Shown here: in pieces, positions 52,345-61,079 of the stretch
How the letters are laid out: the number at the start of each line of letters is the position of its first letter
Numbering within the stretch: position 1 is the stretch's first letter
DNA from: Clostridiaceae bacterium
GTDB taxonomy: Bacteria; Bacillota; Clostridia; Lachnospirales; Lachnospiraceae
NCBI GenBank assembly: GCA_902362865.1
Contig: CABIYE010000009.1
Location: 1-64,000, forward strand
Length of the DNA: 64,000 bases
Direction: 5' to 3'
Translations under genes and position numbers: made by a program
Notes under the pieces: generated by a model
Told to the model about the DNA's origin: nothing
Database searches by the model: none
The model's input: the letters and a program-made list of their open reading frames with translations, nothing else

Positions 52345-53643
52345 ATGGCAAAATTATTAGATAAACAGAGATATAAATGTGCTTTAGGAGCAATGCAGAC
52401 AGTACAGGCAATTACAAGGGCGATACCGATACTGCATTCTGGTCCCGGATGTGCACAGAAATTATCAGATGGAACAGGGAGTTCCGGTTATTTCTCGCCA
52501 AATATTTTCCCATGTACCAGTATCAATGAAAAAGATGTGGTATTCGGCGGCACAAAAAAACTGGAAACAACGATTGAAAATGCATTAAAAGTGATTGATG
52601 CAGATTTATATGTGGTGCTGACCGGCTGTATTCCGGAAATTGTAGGTGATGATACAGGCGAGGTGGTAAGCAGGTTTGAAGATGCGGATAAGCCTGTTAT
52701 CTACGCATCTACCGCAGGATTTAAGGGAAATAACTATATCGGGCATGAGCAGGTGATTGATGCCATTATAGACCAGTATTTGGAAAAGTCAGAAGAAAGA
52801 GAAAAGGGGTTGGTCAACATCTGGGCGGACGTTCCTTATCAGAATTTATTCTGGCTTGGAAATATCAGGGAACTTGAGAAACTGCTTGCGGAAATTGGGC
52901 TTAAGCCAAACACGATTTTTGGCTATAACAGAGGAATCGATCAAATCAATAAGATTCCAAAGGCAGAGTTTAACCTGTTGGTTTCCCCATGGGTTTCTGC
53001 CAAAAATATGCAGAAAATGGAGAAAAAACTTGGGCTTCCATGGCTCCATATTCCAACACTTCCTATTGGTGCATATGAAACCAGTAAGTTTCTGCGTGAA
53101 GTTGGAAAGTTTGCAGGGGTGGATGAGGAAAAGGTGGAAAGTGTCATAGGTGGGCATGAGAATTATTATTACTATCTGATTGAAAGATATGCGGATCTTT
53201 TTCTCGAAAACCGTGTTATCAATAAGCAGTTTTCTGTGGTTGCGGATGCACAGTATGCCCTCGGCATTACGAAGTTTTTAGCAAATGATCTGGGGCTTGT
53301 GCCTGCAAAACAGTTTATCGTGGATGATACGCCAAAACAGTACCGTGAGGCAATTACAGAAGAGTTCAAAAAACTGAATTTTAACCTGCAGGCAGAGGTT
53401 GTATTTGAAACGGACAGCTATAAAATTCATGAGCAGATTAAAGAGCATGACTACCACGGTTATCCGCTTATTCTCGGCAGCTACTATGAAAAGGAACTTA
53501 CGGAAAGCCTGAAAGGAAATTACTTAAATATTGCATGGGCGGTACAGGATAAAGTGGTATTGGATGATTTCTATGCAGGCTATACAGGTGGTATCCGTCT
53601 GATTGAAGATATTTATACAGTAGCCGTCCAAAGGTTTAATTAA
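52345..53643 (+). CDS. NifK-like subunit, pair 1
   Basis: A 432-residue nitrogenase beta-like protein. P-cluster-type Cys are at 12 (RYKCALGAM), 36 (HSGPGCAQKL) and 95 (VLTGCIPEIVGDD). FPCTSINEKDVVFGGTKKLE is typical of the superfamily. It lacks the long N-terminal extension of NifK, as do other nitrogenase-like proteins. It should form a heterotetramer with the preceding subunit and hold the P-cluster-like iron-sulfur centre. It is followed 16 bases later by a second NifX-like gene. Confidence 0.88.
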   Translation: MAKLLDKQRYKCALGAMQTVQAITRAIPILHSGPGCAQKLSDGTGSSGYFSPNIFPCTSINEKDVVFGGTKKLETTIENALKVIDADLYVVLTGCIPEIVGDDTGEVVSRFEDADKPVIYASTAGFKGNNYIGHEQVIDAIIDQYLEKSEEREKGLVNIWADVPYQNLFWLGNIRELEKLLAEIGLKPNTIFGYNRGIDQINKIPKAEFNLLVSPWVSAKNMQKMEKKLGLPWLHIPTLPIGAYETSKFLREVGKFAGVDEEKVESVIGGHENYYYYLIERYADLFLENRVINKQFSVVADAQYALGITKFLANDLGLVPAKQFIVDDTPKQYREAITEEFKKLNFNLQAEVVFETDSYKIHEQIKEHDYHGYPLILGSYYEKELTESLKGNYLNIAWAVQDKVVLDDFYAGYTGGIRLIEDIYTVAVQRFN

Positions 53644-53659
53644 CAGGAGGGCAGGAAAT

Positions 53660-54109
53660 ATGTCGTATAAAATAGCGGTCGCATCCTCCGATGGCTTACA
53701 AATAGATGAGACTTTTGGCGCAGCGAAAAGTTTTATCATATATGAAGTGGCAGATGGTATATATAGAAAGCTGGAAGAAAGAACTTTTCGTGAGGAAGGA
53801 ACAGATAATGACGGGATATCTGCAGCGGATAGCTGTAATTCATCGGGTAGCTGCAAAACAGGAGGAGGTTGTGGCAATGGTACAGGAGGCGGATGCGGTG
53901 GCGCTGGAGAAACATCTGAAAAGGTGGAACTGATATCGGACTGCCGCTGCGTTGTCTGTAAAAAAATTGGATTTCACATACAAAAGCAATTAGAGCGGAA
54001 AGCTATTTCAGCTTTTGATGTCAGTGTCTCTGTGAAAGAGGCATTGGAAAAGATATCGCATTATTTTACCCATATGGATAACCATGAATCTTTACGGGTG
54101 CAGAAATAA
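53660..54109 (+). CDS. NifX-like protein with a Cys/Gly-rich insertion
   Basis: A 149-residue protein with the NifX/NafY fold at both ends (YKIAVASSDGLQIDETFGAA and a C-terminal IGFHIQKQLERKAISAFDVS). In the middle, about residues 57-85, lies an insertion rich in Ser, Gly and Cys: SCNSSGSCKTGGGC, then GGGCGG, followed by SDCRCVVCKK. Eight Cys in about 45 residues suggest metal or cluster binding. It ends the first nitrogenase-like operon before a terminator. A role in cofactor insertion or storage is inferred. Confidence 0.8.
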   Translation: MSYKIAVASSDGLQIDETFGAAKSFIIYEVADGIYRKLEERTFREEGTDNDGISAADSCNSSGSCKTGGGCGNGTGGGCGGAGETSEKVELISDCRCVVCKKIGFHIQKQLERKAISAFDVSVSVKEALEKISHYFTHMDNHESLRVQK

Positions 54110-54121
54110 AAAAAGTTGACC

Positions 54122-54165
54122 GGACAACCGGAGATTTGATTTAAAGAATCTTTGGTTGTCCTTTT
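54122..54165 (+). terminator. Terminator after nitrogenase-like operon 1
   Basis: GGACAACCGGAGATT (54122-54136) pairs with AATCTTTGGTTGTCC (54147-54161) over 15 bp with two G-U pairs, followed by TTTT. The importer genes that follow are therefore expressed separately or by read-through. Confidence 0.75.
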
Positions 54166-54196
54166 GTGTATGGATTTATAAAAATGTTACAGAGGA

Positions 54197-54217
54197 AATT
54201 CCAAAATTGATAATAAG
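54197..54217 (+). promoter_or_regulatory. Rrf2-like box before the importer operon
   Basis: AATTCCAAAATTGATAATAA and the next G match about 16 of 21 positions of the box at 58742-58762. It lies 17 bases before the substrate-binding protein ATG, next to the ribosome site AAAGAGG. Confidence 0.4.
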
Positions 54218-54233
54218 AAAAGAGGTAAAGACG

Positions 54234-55304
54234 ATGAACAAGAAAACGAAAAAAATATTTGCATTAGTTTTAACAACGATGATGTTGTCAGCATTGCTTC
54301 TCAACGGTTGCGGAAAAGAAGAGAAAAAGGAATCTTATGTCTTTAAAATTGGAACGGCAAATGGTTCACTATGTCTGGCACCACTTCATGTTGCACAGGA
54401 TTTAGGATATTTCGAGGAGGAATTTAATGCCGCCGGGATTAAGTATGAACTGGTAGAGATTGATATGCAGCAGGCAGCAGATTTGACGGCTTCCGGGCAG
54501 ATAGATGCCTGTGTGGGATTGGCGGGAAGCCTGATACCGCAGGTGGACAGCGGATTAGATATATCTTTTACGGCAGGACTTCATACCGGATGTACAAAAT
54601 ATTATGTGAGCAAGGATTCAGATATTAAAGATTTATCCGGATTAAAGGGAAAGAAAATAGGTGTGCCGGGAATGAGTGATTCATCGGTAGTGGCATTGAA
54701 AAGGAAATTGGCAGACTTAGGCATCGGTGTAAGTACAACGAATATGGAAATAGAATTGGTTGTCTACAATATGACGGATCTGCCGCTGGCATTAGCTAAT
54801 GGTGCGGTAGATGCAATCGCCGTTCATGATCCGGTGGCATCTTCCGCAGAAAAAGAATATGGATTTACTAAGATATTAGATTTGACAGAGGATGAAAAGT
54901 TTAAAAACGAATACTGCTGTGCATCTTACATAACTTCTTCTATAACAAAAGAACATCCTGAAGCAGCAGCAGCGTATACCAGAGCATTATTGAAAGCCTC
55001 CGCTTATGTGCAGCAAAATCCGGAGGAAGCTGCCAGACTTCAAATTGAAAACGAACAATGTTCTGGTGATTTGGCGGAAAATACGAAACTGTTGTCATCC
55101 TATAATTATCAGCCATCGGTAAGCGCCATGGAAGAAACATTTAAAAATGCATGTACAGACTTACTGGAGATTGGTAACTTACAGGAGGGAAGAAATATCG
55201 ATGACTTTACCGCTGACCATATTGCGAAATTTGAGGATGTACCGGAGAGTTATACATATAATGATGACGGCACGTTTTCAGAAGTAAAAAAAAGTAGAGA
55301 ATAG
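54234..55304 (+). CDS. ABC transporter substrate-binding lipoprotein (SsuA/THI5-like)
   Basis: A 356-residue lipoprotein. Residues 1-25 form the signal peptide with lipobox LLLNGC. The mature protein is of the NitT/TauT/SsuA type (IGTANGSLCLAPLHVAQDLG, GYFEEEF, then GLKGKKIGVPGMSDSSVVAL). These proteins bind sulfonates, taurine, nitrate, thiamine precursors or related small molecules. Its placement between two nitrogenase-like operons and cysteine genes suggests an organosulfur ligand; this is inference. The ATG at 54234 has AGAGG upstream. The permease and ATPase follow in the same operon. Confidence 0.88.
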   Translation: MNKKTKKIFALVLTTMMLSALLLNGCGKEEKKESYVFKIGTANGSLCLAPLHVAQDLGYFEEEFNAAGIKYELVEIDMQQAADLTASGQIDACVGLAGSLIPQVDSGLDISFTAGLHTGCTKYYVSKDSDIKDLSGLKGKKIGVPGMSDSSVVALKRKLADLGIGVSTTNMEIELVVYNMTDLPLALANGAVDAIAVHDPVASSAEKEYGFTKILDLTEDEKFKNEYCCASYITSSITKEHPEAAAAYTRALLKASAYVQQNPEEAARLQIENEQCSGDLAENTKLLSSYNYQPSVSAMEETFKNACTDLLEIGNLQEGRNIDDFTADHIAKFEDVPESYTYNDDGTFSEVKKSRE

Positions 55305-55340
55305 TTCTTGCTGTGATTAGCGGTCAGGACAGGAGGAAAT

Positions 55341-56300
55341 ATGAAAAAGATACATGTTATTATAAAACTTATTCTACCGATATTGGCAATCATTCTTTCG
55401 GTTATGACATATTATGGTCTGAAAGACAACGGAGAACAAAAGGCTACTCCATATCCATACTACATATATTTTGTCATGCTTATTTTAGGACTGTATGTAA
55501 TAGTGGTTTTGGCAGCAGTTTTTATTAAGAGGTGGAGAAAAATATTAATATACAAAGCTCCTCTGATTGCCGGAGTTTTGCTGTTGCTCATGATAATCAA
55601 TATTGCCACTTCTAAGACAACCATTCTGCCAACTTTGTATTTTCCGTCTTTAGATAGAATTATTGGACTTTTATTTGAGCAAAGGATCTTTCTACTGGAA
55701 AATGTATTGTCCTCGTTAAAATTGCTGATTATCGGTTTTATTTGGGGTGCATCTATCGGATTTTTGACTGGATTGGCATTGGGGTATAATAAGAAAGTAG
55801 GCTATTGGCTGAACCCGGTCACAAAAGTAATAGGACCTATTCCCACAACTGCATGGATTCCATTGGCATTAAGTGTATTTCCAACCACACATGTGGCGAA
55901 TGTATTTTTGATTGCGTTTGCTGTATGGTTTCCAGTAACACTGATGACAAGCAGCGGAATACAAAGTACCAGTCAGGTTCATTTTGAGGTGTCAAGTACG
56001 TTAGGTGCATCCACTTTATATAAGATTGTACATGTTGCAATTCCAAGTGCAATGCCAAGCATATTTTTAGGGATATTTTATGGAACGGTTTCTTCTTTTG
56101 CTACGCTTATGGCTGTGGAGATGAACGGGAATTCCAGCGGCATTGGATGGTATATTAATTGGCAGAAACAGGTTATGATGTATGATGGCGTATATGCAGG
56201 TCTTATCATTATAGCAGTTATATGTTCTTTGATATTGACACTCTTATTTAGAGTAAGAGATCGTATTTTGGTATGGCAGAAAGGAGTCATTAAATGGTAG
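55341..56300 (+). CDS. ABC transporter permease (SsuC/TauC-like)
   Basis: A 319-residue permease with two or three extra N-terminal helices (residues about 5-25 and 40-60), followed by the binding-protein-dependent permease domain. Its EAA-like loop is VSSTLGASTLYKIVHVAIPS, with a family-typical MALPS-like IPSAMPSIFLGIFYG after it. It starts with AGGAGG upstream. The end overlaps the ATPase start by seven bases. It forms the channel for the compound bound by the preceding lipoprotein. Confidence 0.88.
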   Translation: MKKIHVIIKLILPILAIILSVMTYYGLKDNGEQKATPYPYYIYFVMLILGLYVIVVLAAVFIKRWRKILIYKAPLIAGVLLLLMIINIATSKTTILPTLYFPSLDRIIGLLFEQRIFLLENVLSSLKLLIIGFIWGASIGFLTGLALGYNKKVGYWLNPVTKVIGPIPTTAWIPLALSVFPTTHVANVFLIAFAVWFPVTLMTSSGIQSTSQVHFEVSSTLGASTLYKIVHVAIPSAMPSIFLGIFYGTVSSFATLMAVEMNGNSSGIGWYINWQKQVMMYDGVYAGLIIIAVICSLILTLLFRVRDRILVWQKGVIKW

Positions 56301-57079
56301 GGCAGATTTCAATACAGGAGGTAAGCAAGGAGTTTGTGAATCCGGATGCTTCCAAAGAAAATATACATGCGTTAAACGGATTTTCATTGGATATTGAGCC
56401 AGGAACTTTTATAAGCCTGATTGGACCATCAGGATGTGGAAAGTCAACATTGCTGAGGCTGATAGGGGGATTAGACAATCCAAGCAGTGGTGCGATTTAC
56501 CTGGATGGCAAAAAGATAGAGAAGCCAGGAAGTGACAGGGGATTTGCATTTCAGGGTTCCAATCTTTTTCCGTGGCTGACAGTTGAGAAAAATATCGCAT
56601 TTGGGTTAAAGGCAAGGCATATCTATAAGGATTCCCAAAAGGATGTCGAGGAGTTTATCAATCTTGTCGGGCTGGGGGGATTTGAAAAATCATATCCGCA
56701 TCAGCTATCAGGCGGTATGCAACAAAGAGCATCTTTAGCAAGGGCATTAGTAGGACATCCATCCGTATTGTTGTTGGATGAACCTTTAGGCGCTTTAGAT
56801 GCGTTTACGAGAATGAACTTACAAGATGAGATATTAGATATTTGGAAAAAATATAATATGACGGTGATTATGGTTACGCATGATGTGGATGAGGCAATTT
56901 ATATGTCAGATCAGGTAGTTGTTATGTCTGCGAGACCATCAAAAGTAGAGATTGTTATAGATATAGACCTGCCAAGATCTCGTGCAAGAGCTCAGGATAC
57001 ATTTCAGGAATACAGGTCAAAGATACTTGAAATTTTGAATTTTGGTGGAAAGATTGAAGAAGTAGAGTATTATCTATAA
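56294..57079 (+). CDS. ABC transporter ATP-binding protein (SsuB/TauB-like)
   Basis: A 261-residue ATPase with Walker A GPSGCGKSTLLRLIGG (about 46-61), signature LSGGMQQRASLARALVG, Walker B VLLLDEPLGALDAFTRMNLQ and His switch MVTHDVDEA. The LSGGMQQRA form and the Phe-Thr-Arg after the D-loop are typical of SsuB/TauB/NrtD proteins. It starts within the permease end. It completes the importer of the sulfur island. Confidence 0.92.
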   Translation: MVGQISIQEVSKEFVNPDASKENIHALNGFSLDIEPGTFISLIGPSGCGKSTLLRLIGGLDNPSSGAIYLDGKKIEKPGSDRGFAFQGSNLFPWLTVEKNIAFGLKARHIYKDSQKDVEEFINLVGLGGFEKSYPHQLSGGMQQRASLARALVGHPSVLLLDEPLGALDAFTRMNLQDEILDIWKKYNMTVIMVTHDVDEAIYMSDQVVVMSARPSKVEIVIDIDLPRSRARAQDTFQEYRSKILEILNFGGKIEEVEYYL

Positions 57080-57373
57080 ATCATTTTGCAAAATTGACAG
57101 TGTAAAATAAATAGTGCTTATCGACAGTCTTTTATATAAATATATGAGGTTGAGTTGGCAGTCACTTATAGTCTTAAAGAAGATAGGATTATAGATAATA
57201 AGTGCCTGCCTATGTCTGCATGTAAACGAATATATCAAAGTTTGTATTGTACCGCTTCCATTTTTGAAGTGTTTGTCGAGGGAGTGGCATACGAGGATGA
57301 ACAATCTTTTAATAGAATTTATCATGTGAAATAGACAAAATCTATTACGAGCTATAGAAAACAAATAATTTTA
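57080..57373. other. Gene-free stretch before rrf2
   Basis: About 290 bases without a convincing gene. One short open stretch near 57190-57333 reads VFVEGVAYEDEQSFNRIYHV and then stops; it has no ribosome site and I do not recognise it. The sequence is A+T-rich and contains TAGACA/TATAGA-like promoter fragments near its right end. Confidence 0.35.
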
Positions 57374-57397
57374 TAATTCCTATATGAATAGTATAAT
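57374..57397 (+). promoter_or_regulatory. Rrf2-like box before the rrf2 gene
   Basis: TAATTCCTATATGAATAG and following TATAAT closely match the box at 58741 (TAATTCCCATATGAATAA). It lies 38 bases before the rrf2 ATG, fitting autoregulation. Confidence 0.55.
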
Positions 57398-57434
57398 ATC
57401 TATGCGGGAGGGGGTTGCAGGCAAGGAGGTTTTT

Positions 57435-57620
57435 ATGAGGATATCAACAAGAGGAAAAAATGCGATAAAGCTAATGCTTGATTTGGCAACTTATAATCAT
57501 GGAGAACCGGTAAGGCTCAAGGATATAGCGAAAAGGCAGAATATATTTGAGAAATATTTGGAGCAGATTGTTGCAGTACTGCATAAAGCAGCCTTAGTAA
57601 AAAGCATCAGAGGGCGGTAA
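57435..57620 (+). pseudogene. Truncated Rrf2 family regulator (DNA-binding half only)
   Basis: A 61-residue frame with AAGGAGG upstream: MRISTRGKNAIKLMLDLATY, then GEPVRLKDIAKRQNIFEKYL and EQIVAVLHKAALVKSIRG. This is a complete Rrf2 winged helix, but it stops where the family continues with the QGGY wing and a C-terminal dimer/sensor part of about 80 residues. CymR and IscR are of this family and control cysteine and iron-sulfur genes. It is either a damaged regulator or a minimal DNA-binding remnant. The shared boxes upstream of four units suggest that the intact form controlled this island. Confidence 0.75.
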
Positions 57621-57681
57621 TACCGGGACAGGCACTGGTATTATATGATGGCAGTCTGGCAGCAGGAGGAGGGACGATACT

Positions 57682-58688
57682 ATGAAAGCAGATGCTGGTT
57701 CCATGACATGGAGGACAGAAGATAATATCGGTGTTTCAGAATATACGCTATTGACAGTGGAAGAAGGAAAACGGCTTATTGATCGCCTGGAACAGGAACA
57801 TGAATTATCCAAAGCAGAGATGGCAGTGCTGATTGATGCTAATTGTCCGGAGTTGCGTGATTATGCAAAAGTAAAGGCAAGAGCCATTGGAGACAAGCAG
57901 TTTGGTAGGAATATTTATATCCGGGGGCTGATTGAATTTACTAACTATTGTAAAAATGATTGTTATTACTGTGGAATTCGTTGCAGCAACGCTAAGGCAG
58001 AACGATATCGTCTAAGCAGGGAGGATATTATGGCGTGCTGCAGGGAAGGAAAAAAACTGGGATTTCGGACATTTGTGTTACAAGGAGGCGAAGATCCATA
58101 TTATACTGATGACCATATTGTAGATTTGATACGGCAGCAGAGTCCCATTATCAAAAACTGCATCCACATAACTTATCACTGAAACATCGCAAGCAGTGTC
58201 TGTGGAATCTTAAAGAGATTGGTTATCAGACGGGATGTGGGTTTATGGTAGGAAGTCCGGGACAGACGGCTGAACATTTGGCGGAGGATTTTCAATTTAT
58301 CAGAGAACTGCAACCAGAGATGGTAGGAATAGGACCTTTTATCCCACACAGTGACACACCATTTGCGAAAGAAATACAGGGAAGTATGGAACTGACACTA
58401 TACCTTTTAAGTTTACTGCGTATCCAGCAGCCGGATTTATTGTTGCCTGCAACTACTGCCTTAGCGACAATAAATCCCAGAGGCCGTGAACTGGGGATAG
58501 AGGCAGGTGCCAATGTGGTGATGCCAAATCTGTCTCCAGTGGGAGTTCGGGATAAATATGCATTATATAATGGGAAAGTCTGCACGGGAGATGAAGCAGC
58601 AGAGTGTAGGAAATGTCTGGAGAAACGGATAGAAAGCGTGGGCTATCACATAGTAATCAGCAGGGGAGATCACTGTGATGTGAAGTGA
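57682..58688 (+). pseudogene. HydE-like radical SAM gene with internal deletion and frameshift
   Basis: The first 166 codons read like the HydE/BioB group: IYIRGLIEFTNYCKNDCYYC with the SAM-cluster motif at Cys90, Cys94 and Cys97, then FRTFVLQGGEDPYYTDDHIV. After IIKNCIH the frame ends at 58180-58182. In another frame the sequence resumes as NLSLKHRKQCLWNLKEIGYQ and then MVGSPGQTAEHLAEDFQFIR through LSPVGVRDKYALYNGKVC to the normal end. About 55-60 codons are missing at the break. A HydE-like enzyme cannot be made whole. Its presence in this set hints at a once-needed organometallic or sulfur radical step. Confidence 0.8.
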
Positions 58689-58694
58689 AATCTA

Positions 58695-58765
58695 TTGACA
58701 GGCATCTTATACATGGCTATAATCTGTACCATAAATCATATAATTCCCATATGAATAATAGGTTT
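58695..58765 (+). promoter_or_regulatory. Consensus promoter and Rrf2-like box before nifS
   Basis: TTGACA (58695-58700) and TATAAT (58718-58723) have a 17-base spacer. From 58741, TAATTCCCATATGAATAATA and GG lie just after the predicted start point, the same relative layout as in the cysK leader. Confidence 0.7.
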
Positions 58766-58833
58766 ATATGCTTTTGGAAAGGCTTATGAACATAATGTTG
58801 AATAAAAAATAATAAGAAAGAAGGCGTATCTTT

Positions 58834-60015
58834 ATGAAGAAACTGATTTATCTGGATAATGCTGCGACAACGCAGGTAAGTGAAGAAGTGTTAAATGAAA
58901 TGCTTCCTTTTTTCAGGCAGACATACAGTAACCCATCTGCCGTATACAGCTTTGCAGGAGAGGGTAAGAAAGCAGTTGACCGTGCAAGGAAGCAGGCGGC
59001 GGAGTTAATTGGTGCAAATGTAGAAGAAATATATTTTACAGGCGGAGGAAGCGAGTCTGATAACTGGGCATTAAAGGCAGCTGCAGAGGCTTATTGCTCA
59101 AAGGGAAAACATATTATAACCAGTAAAATAGAGCATCATGCCATACTGCATACTTGTGAATATCTGGAGAAGCAGGGATAGGAGGTAACATATCTTGATG
59201 TAGATGAGGACGGGAAAATATCTCTTGAAGAACTCAGAGCTGCCATTCGCCCGGATACCATTTTGATATCGGTCATGGCGGCAAATAACGAGATTGGAAC
59301 AATAGAACCGATTGCGGAAATAGGAAAGATTGCACATGAGAACGGCGTGTTGTTCCATACAGACGCAGTACAGGCATACGGACATATTCCAATAAATGTT
59401 GATGATATGGAAATAGACATGCTCTCTGCAAGTGGGCATAAATTTAATGGGCCAAAAGGAATCGGGATTTTGTATATCCGTAAAGGTGTAAAAATCCGTT
59501 CCTTTATACATGGTGGCGCACAGGAGAGGAACAGAAGGGCAGGAACTTCCAATGTGCCGGGAATTGTTGGATTTGGAAAGGCAGCAGAGATTGCCGGGGA
59601 TACGATGGAATCAAGAACCAGGAAGGAGATAACATTGAGGGATCATTTGATAGAAAGAGTTTTATCAGAGATTCCCTATGTCAGGCTGAATGGGCATAAA
59701 ACCGACAGACTGCCGAATAATGTGAACTTCTGTTTTCGGTTTATCGAAGGGGAATCATTGATGATTTTATTAGATCAGATAGGAGTGTGTGCTTCCAGCG
59801 GTTCGGCATGTACATCCGGCTCATTAGATCCTTCCCATGTACTTCTTGCAATTGGACTCCCGCATGAGATTGCACATGGCTCATTGAGGATTACCCTGTC
59901 GGAAGAAACTACATTGGAGGATATCGATTTTGTGGCAGATGAACTAAAGAAGATTGCCCTGAGACTGCGAAGAATGTCTCCGGTGTATGAGGATTTTGTA
60001 AAAAGCCAGAAGTGA
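58834..60015 (+). pseudogene. nifS: Cysteine desulfurase (NifS/IscS) interrupted by one amber codon
   Basis: The 393-codon frame encodes a complete NifS-type desulfurase: LIYLDNAATTQVSEEVLNEM, EHHAILHTCEYLEKQG, then TAG at 59179-59181, then [20 protein letters not shown] without any shift. The PLP Lys is in [12 protein letters not shown] and the catalytic Cys in [18 protein letters not shown]. In homologues the interrupted position is usually Tyr (TAT/TAC), so one base change explains the stop. It is either a recent pseudogene or read through at low level. AGAAAGAAGG precedes the start. A consensus promoter and Rrf2-like box suggest regulated expression for iron-sulfur or cofactor assembly. 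Confidence 0.85.
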
Positions 60016-60045
60016 TGTGTTTTCAAAAAGAAAAGGAGACAGAAA

Positions 60046-60162
60046 ATGTATAGTGAAAAAGAAAATCCCAGTGGAGTAGGTACTGTTGGAAATGCAAAAT
60101 GCGGCGATATTATGCGAATGTATTTTGATATCGCAGAAAAAGCGGAAGATGGGGAATACTGA
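60046..60162 (+). pseudogene. NifU/IscU scaffold remnant
   Basis: A 38-residue frame with AAAAGGAGAC upstream: MYSEKENPSGVGTVGNAKCG, then DIMRMYFDIAEKAEDGEY. The start MYSEK and the segment GVGTVGNAKCGDIMRMY are the first and a nearby part of NifU/IscU scaffold proteins, with the first conserved cluster Cys. About 12 codons between them and everything after are missing. It directly precedes cysE and follows nifS, the usual nifSU order. The product cannot hold a cluster by itself. Confidence 0.75.
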
Positions 60163-60163
60163 T

Positions 60164-61060
60164 ATGGGAAGATTGAATGAAGACAGGGTGGAAAGCATTG
60201 TTCAGTTAATATTGGATGATTATACCGATGAGAGAGCTGTCAACAAAACAGATTTATATAATCAGCCTGATAAGAAAGCAGTAATAGAAATCGTAGAAAA
60301 ACTGTTGAAGATTCTTTATCCCGGATATTATAGCGACAAAGCATATAAAATTTACAGCCTGAGAAATAATATGTCTGCCACGATTGAAGATGTTATATTC
60401 CATTTAAAGAAGCAGACAATGATTGTCTTAAAATATTGTGGGGCTTATCCGGGATGTGCAGATAATGATTTGGAGGAAAAAGCTCAGAATATGGTCTTTG
60501 ATTTCATGGAGAAGATACCGCAGATCAGAGCATATCTGGATACGGATATTCAGGCAGCATATGAGGGTGATCCGGCAGCAGGAAGTAAAGATGAGGTCAT
60601 ACTGTCTTATCCGGGGCTGTATGCAATTTCTGTTTACAGGATTGCCCATGAACTGTTCTTGCTGGGAGTGCCAATGATACCAAGAATTATGACGGAACAT
60701 GCACACAGCGTTACCGGAATTGACATTCATCCAGGCGCAACGATTGGAAAATATTTTTTTATGGATCATGGTACGGGAATTGTGATTGGGGAAACCACTG
60801 TAATCGGGGAACATGTCAAAGTGTACCAAGGGGTTACTTTAGGCGGATTATCAACAAAGGGCGGGCAGAAGCTTAAAGGAGTAAAGAGACATCCGACTAT
60901 AAGGGATTATGTTACGATTTACTCGGGTTCTTCTATTTTAGGCGGTGATACGGTAATTGAAGAAAATGTTGTAGTGGGAGGAAATACATTTATTACTAAA
61001 TCAATAAGCAAAGACACAAAAGTAAGCGTAAAAGATCAGGAATTGCAGTTTAAAAATTAG
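60164..61060 (+). CDS. cysE: Serine O-acetyltransferase
   Basis: A 298-residue enzyme making O-acetylserine, the acceptor used by cysteine synthase. The N-terminal helical domain (about 1-190) is followed by the left-handed beta-helix: GIDIHPGATIGKYFFMDHGT, GIVIGETTVIGEHVKVYQGV, then KRHPTIRDYVTIYSGSSILG and VVVGGNTFITKSI. The catalytic His and Asp lie in FMDHGTG and the HSVTGID segment. It is of the longer clostridial type. It starts two bases after the nifU remnant stop. It links serine from serA/serC to the two CysK proteins. Confidence 0.92.
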   Translation: MGRLNEDRVESIVQLILDDYTDERAVNKTDLYNQPDKKAVIEIVEKLLKILYPGYYSDKAYKIYSLRNNMSATIEDVIFHLKKQTMIVLKYCGAYPGCADNDLEEKAQNMVFDFMEKIPQIRAYLDTDIQAAYEGDPAAGSKDEVILSYPGLYAISVYRIAHELFLLGVPMIPRIMTEHAHSVTGIDIHPGATIGKYFFMDHGTGIVIGETTVIGEHVKVYQGVTLGGLSTKGGQKLKGVKRHPTIRDYVTIYSGSSILGGDTVIEENVVVGGNTFITKSISKDTKVSVKDQELQFKN

Positions 61061-61079
61061 GCCGGGCAGAGGTGATGGG

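Noticed and set aside
57074..57364. Minus-strand open frame of 96 codons between the ABC ATPase and rrf2
   Set aside because: No ribosome site, odd composition, and no family resemblance; it looks like a chance open frame.
59179..59181. TAG in nifS as a pyrrolysine codon
   Set aside because: The position is usually Tyr, not conserved as TAG, no pyl genes are seen nearby, and neighbouring accessory genes are also damaged; a point mutation is simpler.
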